From NCBI GenBank assembly GCA_001796865.1, contig MGNQ01000053.1, positions 98,132 through 103,905 of the forward strand: 5,774 nt of DNA. Reading direction: 5' to 3'. This document shows, one piece after another, positions 1 through 5,774 of the stretch. The notes beneath the pieces are model-generated. The model searched no databases. It was given only the letters and a program-made list of their open reading frames with translations, and was not told the origin of the DNA. A program made the translations under genes and the position numbers. How positions within the stretch are numbered: position 1 is the stretch's first letter; every line of letters starts with the position of its first letter. Source of the DNA: Chloroflexi bacterium RBG_16_56_11 (GTDB lineage Bacteria; Chloroflexota; Dehalococcoidia; Dehalococcoidales; RBG-16-60-22).

Positions 1-1545
<1,545 letters not shown>

Positions 1546-1566
1546 CTCGGGTTTGACCTCCTATTC

Positions 1567-2370
1567 CTATTCCTCTTCGCTATCGTTATCATCGGCGCCT
1601 CCGGTCTCCTCGGGGAGAACCTCCACCTCGTCACCGCCGATGATGGTATAGCCGGACTCTTCCTCTTCTTCTTCGGACTCGGGTTTCATTATTTTATCGC
1701 TGCCGTAAGGGTGGACATCCTCCATGCCCCGCGGAGGGAAGGACAGCTTGCCCGTCTGGCTGGGGTGCTGGTAAGTCTCGCGGATGATGACCCTCATGGA
1801 GTCCATGGTCGATTTCACCACGGACGCCGCGTACTGGTTGCCGCCCACAATCAGGCGGATAAGCCGCTGGGCGAACTTGGGGTCGACCTTGCCCATGTAG
1901 CCACCACGGCTGTCCTCCAGGCTGAGGACCGCGCCGTCGACCTTAATGTAGACTTTATCACCGGCGACCACCCTGGCGCGGTTCTCCTTGGGGGCGAGGT
2001 CGTAGAGGGTCACCACGCCGGCCTTGCCGATTTCCTCGATGAACTGCTGGGGCTCGACCTTCTCGGTCTCGACTTCGGCGTGGTCCGGCCCCTTGATGTC
2101 GTTCAGGCGGCGGAGGTTCCGGTTGGCGATGGCGTTGTAGGGGTCTATGCGGACGGCCTGCTGGTAGGCCTCCCGGGCGCGGGTATACTGCCCGAGCTCG
2201 AGGTAGGCGCGGCCCAGACGGTTGTAGGTATCGACGTCATCAGGAAACTCCGCGATGATTTCCTTATTGACATCAACGGCTTCCTGCCATTTGGCTTGCA
2301 TCGCCAGGTCGATAGCTTCCTTGCTGCGCTGCTGTTTCAATCTCATTAATTTATCTTCTTCACGTACCAT
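1567..2370 (-). CDS. TPR-domain protein with unnamed C-terminal domain and acidic tail, upstream of gyrA
   Basis: A 267-residue protein with no signal peptide or membrane segment, probably cytoplasmic. Residues 15-90 form about two tetratricopeptide repeats: A19-W28-A31 begin the first, and DTYNRLGRAYLELGQYTRAR (47-66) then AYQQAVRIDPYNAIANRNL form the clearest one. A charged linker (93-107) leads to a compact mixed region (108-215). There GDKVYIKVDG, SRGGYMGKVDPKFAQRLIRL and MRVIIRETYQHPS suggest a small beta-rich domain followed by a helix. I do not recognise this domain. Residues 231-267 are acidic: 18 of 37 are Asp or Glu and none is Lys or Arg. The ATG at 2370 has GGGGAG four nt upstream. 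The gene precedes gyrA by 21 nt, so the two are likely one transcript and a link to DNA or gyrase biology is possible but unproven. TPRs imply protein binding; no catalytic motif is visible. Confidence 0.88.
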   Translation of the reverse strand: MVREEDKLMRLKQQRSKEAIDLAMQAKWQEAVDVNKEIIAEFPDDVDTYNRLGRAYLELGQYTRAREAYQQAVRIDPYNAIANRNLRRLNDIKGPDHAEVETEKVEPQQFIEEIGKAGVVTLYDLAPKENRARVVAGDKVYIKVDGAVLSLEDSRGGYMGKVDPKFAQRLIRLIVGGNQYAASVVKSTMDSMRVIIRETYQHPSQTGKLSFPPRGMEDVHPYGSDKIMKPESEEEEEESGYTIIGGDEVEVLPEETGGADDNDSEEE

Positions 2371-2404
2371 CGGTCTCCCCGTTTCGAATGCGATTTAAAA
2401 GATA

Positions 2405-2433
2405 ATTCTACATCAACGGGAAGCTGCCTGCAA
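2405..2433 (-). promoter_or_regulatory. Candidate promoter for the TPR-gyrA operon
   Basis: On the minus strand a -10 hexamer TAGAAT (complement of 2405-2410) follows a weak -35 TTGCAG (complement of 2428-2433) with a 17-nt spacer. Transcription would start near 2398 and give a leader of about 28 nt before the TPR gene. The -10 matches five of six consensus bases but the -35 only three of six, so the call rests on spacing and position. It lies back to back with the nfu promoter. Confidence 0.45.
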
Positions 2434-2459
2434 GGGAGTCAGATACAAAAACACTCTAT

Positions 2460-2488
2460 TTGACAAAGTACCCGACGGCAGATAGAAT
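2460..2488 (+). promoter_or_regulatory. Strong sigma-70-type promoter for nfu
   Basis: A perfect -35 TTGACA (2460-2465) and a -10 TAGAAT (2483-2488, five of six consensus) are separated by exactly 17 nt. The start point would be near 2495, giving a leader of about 39 nt that contains the AAAGGAG ribosome-binding site at 2516-2522. This is the best promoter match in the window. An inverted repeat covers the -10 box, so the promoter may be repressible. Confidence 0.85.
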
Positions 2489-2516
2489 TTAGATAGGGTA
2501 CATCGTATAAATTCTA
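2483..2516. repeat. Perfect 9-bp inverted repeat over the nfu -10 box (operator candidate)
   Basis: TAGAATTTA at 2483-2491 and its exact reverse complement TAAATTCTA at 2508-2516 are separated by 16 nt. The left arm contains the whole -10 hexamer and the right arm touches the ribosome-binding site. With a start near 2495 the left arm is not transcribed, so an RNA hairpin is unlikely and a DNA-binding dimer is the simpler reading. No known Fe-S regulator motif was recognised, and the AT-rich context makes chance possible. Confidence 0.5.
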
Positions 2517-2533
2517 AAGGAGATGGTTCTAAA

Positions 2534-2752
2534 ATGCAAGAAAAGGTGGAAGAGGTCCTGAAGAAAGTTCGGCCGATGTTGGCGAGGGACGGCGGGAGCG
2601 TCGAGCTCATCGAGGTCAGTGACGGCACGGTGAAGGTAAAGCTCGTCGGCGCCTGCGCCGGTTGCCCGATGTCGAAAATGACCCTGAAGAACGGGATTGA
2701 GCGGATACTCAAGCAGGAAATCCCCGAGGTAAAGGAAGTAGTGGCGGTATAG
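2534..2752 (+). CDS. nfu: Stand-alone NifU C-terminal-domain (Nfu-type) Fe-S cluster scaffold/carrier
   Basis: A 72-residue protein made of a single NifU C-terminal domain, the cytoplasmic module that holds a [4Fe-4S] cluster between subunits and passes it to apo-proteins. Visible family signatures are VRPMLARDGGSVELIEV (residues 12-28) and VKLVGACAGCPMSKMTLKNG (35-54), with the Cys41-x-x-Cys44 cluster ligands, then a helix IERILKQEIPEV. The length is normal for the minimal form. It lacks the IscU-like N-terminal domain of full NifU and the degenerate A-type domain of NfuA. ATG 2534 follows AAAGGAG with an 11-nt gap to the start. It is a single-gene unit with its own near-consensus promoter and two terminators, running opposite to both neighbours. 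No suf, isc or nif gene is in view. An inverted repeat on the -10 suggests regulation. Confidence 0.93.
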   Translation: MQEKVEEVLKKVRPMLARDGGSVELIEVSDGTVKVKLVGACAGCPMSKMTLKNGIERILKQEIPEVKEVVAV

Positions 2753-2763
2753 CGATTTCCTGC

Positions 2764-2787
2764 CGGGAAAAAAGTCCCGTTATTTTA
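2764..2787 (+). terminator. Weak intrinsic terminator after nfu
   Basis: Twelve nt after the nfu stop, CGGGA (2764-2768) pairs with TCCCG (2775-2779) around a six-nt A-rich loop, followed by TTATTTTA. The 5-bp stem is short, so termination here is probably partial, with the stronger hairpin just downstream as a backup. Confidence 0.5.
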
Positions 2788-2803
2788 TCCGGTACAGCGT
2801 AAA

Positions 2804-2847
2804 CAGCGCCCCCATTCATAACCAATGAAATGGGGGCGCTGATTTTT
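2804..2847 (+). terminator. Strong intrinsic terminator between convergent nfu and lysC
   Basis: A perfect 13-bp GC-rich stem has arms 2804-2816 and 2829-2841 (CAGCGCCCCCATT paired with AATGGGGGCGCTG) around a 12-nt loop. It is followed by GA and five T at 2843-2847, typical for nfu on the plus strand. On the minus strand the same stem is followed by only three T, so it may stop lysC transcription less efficiently. It lies about 40 nt beyond the lysC stop codon. Confidence 0.85.
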
Positions 2848-2883
2848 CCCGGCCAGTCTTTCCCGGCCCTTTTTGAAAAGCGG

Positions 2884-3369
2884 CTAGTCTTCCGTTTCCA
2901 GCTCAAAAGCGCGGTGGAGGGCGATGACGGCGTCTTTGACAAGCGCCTCCTCGATGATACAGGTTATCCTGATTTCCGACGTGGTGATGAGCTGGATGTT
3001 GATATTTGCCTTGCTGAGCGTATCGAACATCTTGGCCGCGTAGCCGGGTGCGTTCTGCATACCGGTGCCGATGATGCTGATTTTACCCAGCCTGGCATCG
3101 CTGACGCATTCCCGGGCGCCGATAGACTCGGCTATAGGCCTGACGACAGACATGGCCCCGGCCAGCTGGCTCTCGGCCACCGTGAAGGTGAGGTCGGTGA
3201 TGTTCTTGATGCTGGCGTTCTGCACGATGGTATCGACGCTGATGCCGGCCTCAGCCAGCGGGACGAAGATGGAGGCGGCGATGCCCGGGTGGTCCGGGAC
3301 GCCGACCACGGTTATCTTGGCCACGTCCAGGTCGTGAGCGATACCCCTGACTTTATTACGGATTTCCAT
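2884..3369 (-). CDS. lysC: Probable internal start giving aspartate kinase beta subunit (ACT domains only)
   Basis: Met246 of aspartate kinase (ATG at 3369-3367) is preceded by AAAAAAGAGGTG at 3384-3373, a strong Shine-Dalgarno match with five nt between GAGG and ATG. Initiation here would give a 161-residue protein carrying both ACT domains in the same frame. In Bacillus subtilis LysC, a 408-residue alpha subunit is accompanied by a 163-residue beta subunit started at the same relative place, and similar alpha2-beta2 enzymes occur in other bacteria. The coincidence of position and ribosome-binding site supports a real second product. It is inferred, not shown. Confidence 0.6.
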   Translation of the reverse strand: MEIRNKVRGIAHDLDVAKITVVGVPDHPGIAASIFVPLAEAGISVDTIVQNASIKNITDLTFTVAESQLAGAMSVVRPIAESIGARECVSDARLGKISIIGTGMQNAPGYAAKMFDTLSKANINIQLITTSEIRITCIIEEALVKDAVIALHRAFELETED

Positions 3370-4104
3370 AGACACCTCTTTTTTGATAAGGGTACCCGGG
3401 TTGTCGTTAAAGCTGGAGGCCACCAATATAGGTACGCCGAACAGCTCACCGAGCTCTACGGCGCGGGGATGAATCGCCTTGAACCCGTAGGTCACCATCT
3501 CGAGCATTTCCTCGTAGCTGATATCCTTCAACTTGCGTGCCCCGGCGAAAAGGCGGGGGTCGGTGGTATAGATTCCGTCGACATCGGTGTACCTCTGGCA
3601 GACGCTTGCCTTCAAAGCCGCGGCCAGGGCGACCGCGGTAGTATCCGAGCCTCCCCTCCCCAGGGTCGTGATGTCCATGTCCTCGGTGATACCCTGGAAC
3701 CCCGCCACGATGACAATGTTGCCTTTATCCAGCTCCGCGACGACACGGCGGGGTTCGATGTTGGTAATCCGGGCGCGACTGTAGGCAGAGTCCGTCCTGA
3801 TGCCCGCCTGGGCCCCGCTGAGGCTGATGGCCGGATGCCCCATACCGTGAAGGGCCATCGCCAGCAGGGTGCTGGCGACCACTTCGCCGGTGGAGAGGAG
3901 GACATCGAGCTCCCGCGTGTCCAGTTTCTCGGTAATCTGGTAGGCCAGCCTGATTAAATCGTCGGTGGTATCGCCCATCGCCGAAACGACGACGACGACC
4001 CGGTTACCTTCCTCACGGGTGCGGACGATACGCCGGGCGACGTTTTTTATCTTTTCGGCGTCCGCCACCGAGCTGCCGCCGTATTTTTGAACTATAAGTG
4101 CCAT
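2884..4104 (-). CDS. lysC: Aspartate kinase, monofunctional LysC type with two ACT domains
   Basis: This 406-residue cytoplasmic enzyme phosphorylates L-aspartate to L-4-aspartyl phosphate, the first committed step to lysine, threonine, methionine and diaminopimelate. The amino-acid kinase domain covers about residues 1-245: KYGGSSV (7-13), STGEVVAS (71-78), GFQGITEDMDITTLGRGGSD (135-154) and the nucleotide-site motif YTDVDGIYTTDPR (172-184). Two ACT domains follow, starting near KITVVGVPDHPG (263) and KISIIGTG (341), as in feedback-inhibited enzymes. The length matches the Bacillus lysC class (about 408). ATG 4104 has GAGGA at 4118-4114, nine nt upstream, inside a repeated element. The gene lies 40 nt after the ApgM-like gene on the same strand, probably in one operon. 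An internal ATG at residue 246 has its own Shine-Dalgarno site. There is no fused homoserine dehydrogenase. Confidence 0.97.
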   Translation of the reverse strand: MALIVQKYGGSSVADAEKIKNVARRIVRTREEGNRVVVVVSAMGDTTDDLIRLAYQITEKLDTRELDVLLSTGEVVASTLLAMALHGMGHPAISLSGAQAGIRTDSAYSRARITNIEPRRVVAELDKGNIVIVAGFQGITEDMDITTLGRGGSDTTAVALAAALKASVCQRYTDVDGIYTTDPRLFAGARKLKDISYEEMLEMVTYGFKAIHPRAVELGELFGVPILVASSFNDNPGTLIKKEVSMEIRNKVRGIAHDLDVAKITVVGVPDHPGIAASIFVPLAEAGISVDTIVQNASIKNITDLTFTVAESQLAGAMSVVRPIAESIGARECVSDARLGKISIIGTGMQNAPGYAAKMFDTLSKANINIQLITTSEIRITCIIEEALVKDAVIALHRAFELETED

Positions 4105-4113
4105 CTTTTCATA

Positions 4114-4146
4114 TCCTCAGTTACTCTACTGCGCATTTGCGCAATT
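4114..4146. repeat. Copy 1 of a two-block leader element, in front of lysC
   Basis: On the plus strand TCCTCAGTTACTC (4114-4126), four nt (TACT), then GCGCATTTGCGCAATT (4131-4146). Read toward lysC, the 13-base block ends in the GAGGA that serves as its ribosome-binding site, and the 16-base block overlaps the stop codon of the preceding gene (4145-4147). The same two blocks recur exactly upstream of that preceding gene. The 16-base block contains a short dyad, TGCGCA-TT-TGCGCA in this copy. Confidence 0.8.
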
Positions 4147-5344
4147 ACGCCAATGCGTTCTTCCCCACCAGTTTTCCCATTATTTTATACCCTTCTTCGA
4201 TGACAAGGCCAGTCTTACGCGCTTCCGCTTCGGTGAACCTTTGAGCTCCGTTAGGCTCAACCCCTTTACCCCAGATTAAAAACGGCACGGGGTCGGCGGA
4301 ATGTGTACGGTCTATTACCGGGGTGGGATGGTCCGGCATGACAAGCACACGCAGACTGTCCGTGCGCCACTTCAGCAGCCTTCCCACAACATCCTTATCG
4401 ATTTTTTCGATAGCCGCAATCTTACCGTCGACGTCTCCTTCATGACCGGCCTCATCCGGGGCCTCGATGTGGATAACCACCAGATCGCGGTCACGTAACG
4501 CCGCCAGGGCGCCCTCAGCCTGGGCGACATGGTCGCTGTCCGGGCCATCCGTGACACCTTTAATATTCAATATATCCATGCCCGCCATTTTCGCCAGGCC
4601 GCGGAGGAGGTCCACGCCGGAGGTCATCGCCGCCCTGAGCCCGTAGACCTGGTTGAAGTCCGGCATCTCCAGAACCGGCCCGCTGCCCCAGAAAAGCCAT
4701 ACCCGGGTGACGGGCGGCTCGCCGCGTTTGAGCCGCGCCGCGTTGACCTGGTGGCTTCTCAGCACGGTCTCGGAGCGCGCCATGAGCCGGCGGAGGAAGG
4801 CGCCGCCCTTACCACGGGGCAAAAAGCCGGCGACGGGCCGACCGGGGATATCGTGGGGGGGCGTGCAGAGGGCTTCAAGGGTATCCTCATGCCCCCGGAT
4901 TTTCAAGATATGGCGGTAGCTTACGCCAGGGAATAACTGGATAGAGCTATCCCCGAGCTCTTTATTAAGCGAATCGATGATAGCCGAGGCTTCGCCGGTG
5001 CCGATGTGGCCGGCGCTGTAGTCAAGCATCTTGCCGTCCCGGACGGTCACCAGGTTACAGCGGAAGACGACTTCCCCCGGCGCGATGGCGATGCCCAGGC
5101 TCCGGGCTTCGATAGAGGCGCGTCCTTTATAATAGACGGCCGGGTCGTAGCCGAGGACGGACATGCAGGCACAGGCACTGCTCGGCTCCATGCCGGGCGG
5201 TACAGTACGCGCCAGACCGAGCTTGCCGGCGCCGGCCACGGCATCGAGGTTGGGGGTACCGGCCAGCTCCAGGCAGGTCCGACCGCGGCGTTCTGGCAGC
5301 GGCTGCCCGGCGGCGCCATCGATGATTAAAACACAATATTTCAC
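4145..5344 (-). CDS. apgM: ApgM-family (alkaline phosphatase superfamily) enzyme; likely functional analogue of homoserine kinase
   Basis: A 399-residue cytoplasmic protein of the archaeal-type cofactor-independent phosphoglycerate mutase family. Superfamily metal-site residues are visible: Asp9 in LIIDG, a nucleophile Ser (probably Ser56) in MEPSSACACMSVLGYDP (52-68), Asp297 and His301 in APDEAGHEGD, Asp338-His339 in VMPDHPTP, and His348 in THSADPVPF. DYSAGHIGTGEA (108-119) and PPHDIPGRPV (162-171) mark the inserted substrate domain. True mutases interconvert 2- and 3-phosphoglycerate. The subgroup with PDEAGHEG and HDIPG beside threonine genes has been annotated as a predicted homoserine kinase analogue, and the downstream aspartate kinase favours that role. 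GTG 5344 is chosen because an in-frame TGA lies at 5362-5360, with no ATG or GTG between, and MKYCVLIIDG fits the family start. GAGGA lies 12 nt upstream. The nucleophile loop differs from the usual PGSDVANLS. Confidence 0.9.
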   Translation of the reverse strand: MKYCVLIIDGAAGQPLPERRGRTCLELAGTPNLDAVAGAGKLGLARTVPPGMEPSSACACMSVLGYDPAVYYKGRASIEARSLGIAIAPGEVVFRCNLVTVRDGKMLDYSAGHIGTGEASAIIDSLNKELGDSSIQLFPGVSYRHILKIRGHEDTLEALCTPPHDIPGRPVAGFLPRGKGGAFLRRLMARSETVLRSHQVNAARLKRGEPPVTRVWLFWGSGPVLEMPDFNQVYGLRAAMTSGVDLLRGLAKMAGMDILNIKGVTDGPDSDHVAQAEGALAALRDRDLVVIHIEAPDEAGHEGDVDGKIAAIEKIDKDVVGRLLKWRTDSLRVLVMPDHPTPVIDRTHSADPVPFLIWGKGVEPNGAQRFTEAEARKTGLVIEEGYKIMGKLVGKNALA

Positions 5345-5356
5345 GGGACCCAGATT

Positions 5357-5397
5357 TCCTCAGTTACTCAATTTCGCTATAGCGCATTTGCGCAATT
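5357..5397. repeat. Copy 2 of the two-block leader element, in front of the ApgM-like gene
   Basis: TCCTCAGTTACTC (5357-5369) and GCGCATTTGCGCAATT (5382-5397) repeat copy 1 exactly, here separated by 12 nt instead of four. The 12-nt spacer contributes to a 10-bp perfect palindrome, CGCTATAGCG (5375-5384). The 13-base block again supplies the GAGGA before the start codon, and CATTTGC recurs just beyond at 5401-5407. The rest of the 125-nt gap to the tRNA holds the tRNA promoter. I found no convincing minus-strand promoter or riboswitch fold in it. Confidence 0.8.
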
Positions 5398-5431
5398 GCT
5401 CATTTGCTGAGATACGCATAATTCGTCTTTC

Positions 5432-5461
5432 TTGCCATGATAACCTGCCGGGCTTTATAAT
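5432..5461 (+). promoter_or_regulatory. Promoter of tRNA-Pro
   Basis: A -35 TTGCCA (5432-5437, five of six consensus) and a perfect -10 TATAAT (5456-5461) are separated by 18 nt. The expected start point is about 5467-5469, directly before the first base of the tRNA at 5470, so the transcript would have almost no 5' leader. The segment after the -10 is GC-rich (AGGTGCGG), as is common at stable-RNA promoters under stringent control. Confidence 0.8.
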
Positions 5462-5469
5462 AGGTGCGG

Positions 5470-5548
5470 CGGGGCGTAGCGCAGTCTGGTTTAGCGCGCA
5501 GCGTTCGGGACGCTGAGGTCGGTGGTTCAAATCCACTCGCCCCGACCA
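5470..5548 (+). tRNA. trnP-CGG: tRNA-Pro, anticodon CGG, CCA encoded
   Basis: A complete cloverleaf can be drawn by eye. The acceptor stem pairs CGGGGCG (5470-5476) with CGCCCCG (5538-5544), seven perfect pairs. The D stem is GCGC/GCGC (5479-5482, 5494-5497). The anticodon stem is CAGCG/CGCTG (5499-5503, 5511-5515) around loop TTCGGGA, with CGG at 5506-5508. The variable loop is five nt. The T stem is 5521-5525/5533-5537 with loop TTCAAAT, closed by one G-T pair. The discriminator A (5545) is followed by genomic CCA (5546-5548). It reads CCG codons. The 3' end touches the mazG stop codon on the other strand, and no separate terminator is visible before the coding region. Confidence 0.97.
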
Positions 5549-5774
5549 TCAAGCGGTCTCCTTCTTGGCTTCCTCCCACAACGCATTCTGCTCTTCAAAA
5601 GTCAGTTTATCGAAGGTCAGCCCGCGCCGTCGGCAGAGCTCCTCCATGCAGGTGAACCTCTTGTAAAATTTGCGGTTGGCCTCCCGCAGTGCCGTTTCTG
5701 GGTCGATCCCTTCGCGACGGGCGATATTGGCCAGGGTAAAAAAGAGGTCGCCGTATTCTTGCTCTTTCCCGGCC
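5549..5774 (-). CDS. mazG: MazG nucleoside triphosphate pyrophosphohydrolase, C-terminal 74 residues (runs off right edge)
   Basis: The reverse strand reads without interruption from the right edge to TGA at 5551-5549. The fragment begins AGKEQEYGDLFFTLANIARR, matching the EExGDLLFxxVNxAR segment of MazG, whose acidic residues help bind Mg2+. It continues with EGIDPETALREANRKFYKRF and a C-terminal helical tail ending WEEAKKETA, all close to the end of the classical E. coli-type two-domain enzyme. MazG hydrolyses NTPs and dNTPs to NMP and pyrophosphate, is thought to clear aberrant nucleotides, and in E. coli can lower ppGpp. The N-terminal part and start lie outside the window. The gene is convergent with tRNA-Pro, and its stop codon directly adjoins the tRNA CCA. 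Confidence 0.9.
   Translation of the reverse strand, partial: AGKEQEYGDLFFTLANIARREGIDPETALREANRKFYKRFTCMEELCRRRGLTFDKLTFEEQNALWEEAKKETA

Noticed and set aside
2845..2868. TTTCCCGGCC repeated at 2845-2854 and 2859-2868, and again at 5765-5774
   Set aside because: It is a short GC-rich decamer; the third copy lies in mazG coding sequence, and no spacing pattern or function is suggested.
2830..3957. Long open plus-strand frame (375 codons) opposite aspartate kinase
   Set aside because: It starts inside the terminator hairpin and lies antisense to an unambiguous lysC; the translation resembles no family I know and is explained by third-position GC bias.
5404..5449. Minus-strand promoter for the ApgM-lysC operon, for example TTATCA-17-TATGCG
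   Set aside because: All candidates match too few consensus bases to call; the real promoter may be elsewhere or use another sigma factor.
5345..5469. Lysine or threonine-type leader control (riboswitch or attenuator) before the ApgM-like gene
   Set aside because: The gap is only 125 nt and includes the tRNA promoter; I found no conserved riboswitch core, no leader peptide rich in Thr or Ile codons, and no terminator with a T tract.
5526..5548. tRNA 3' end as an integration (att) site
   Set aside because: No integrase, direct repeat of the tRNA end or foreign-looking DNA follows; the next base is the mazG stop codon.
5464..5655. Short plus-strand frame beginning in the tRNA region
   Set aside because: It overlaps the complete tRNA-Pro cloverleaf and then runs antisense to mazG.

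Overview
The window is compact, GC-rich bacterial housekeeping DNA with canonical sigma-70-like promoters, Shine-Dalgarno sites and intrinsic terminators. The gene set is gyrA behind a TPR gene, a stand-alone NifU-like protein, monofunctional aspartate kinase, an ApgM-family enzyme, tRNA-Pro and mazG. From memory this order resembles Dehalococcoidia (Chloroflexota). That placement is an inference and was not tested by a search. I see no mobile element, CRISPR array, phage gene or rRNA.

Layout from left to right. (1) Positions 1-2370, minus strand: a two-gene operon of a 267-residue TPR protein with a conserved-looking but unnamed C-terminal region, followed 21 nt later by the 5' two-thirds of gyrA, which runs off the left edge. 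(2) Positions 2371-2533: a divergent promoter region. The rightward promoter is near-consensus, and a perfect 9-bp inverted repeat has one arm on its -10 box and the other against the ribosome-binding site. (3) Positions 2534-2752, plus strand: a 72-residue NifU C-terminal-domain Fe-S protein, closed by one weak and one strong intrinsic terminator at 2764-2847. (4) Positions 2884-5344, minus strand: an ApgM-family phosphotransferase-fold gene followed 37 nt later by aspartate kinase. A two-block sequence element lies in front of both genes. (5) Positions 5345-5548: a divergent intergenic region with a strong plus-strand promoter placed almost directly against a tRNA-Pro(CGG) gene that encodes its CCA. 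(6) Positions 5549-5774, minus strand: the last 74 codons of mazG, whose stop codon abuts the tRNA 3' end with no spacer.

How the genes fit together: the central pair looks like a piece of the aspartate-to-threonine pathway. Aspartate kinase makes aspartyl phosphate. The ApgM-like protein beside it has features of the subgroup that pathway reconstructions propose as a functional replacement for homoserine kinase, so its likely job is threonine synthesis rather than glycolysis. Aspartate kinase also has a well-placed internal start with its own Shine-Dalgarno site, as expected for an alpha/beta enzyme with a separately translated ACT-domain subunit. No clearly new multi-gene system is visible. 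The most notable items are the duplicated leader element, the nfu operator-like dyad, the altered nucleophile loop of the ApgM-like enzyme, and the uncharacterised TPR partner of gyrA.
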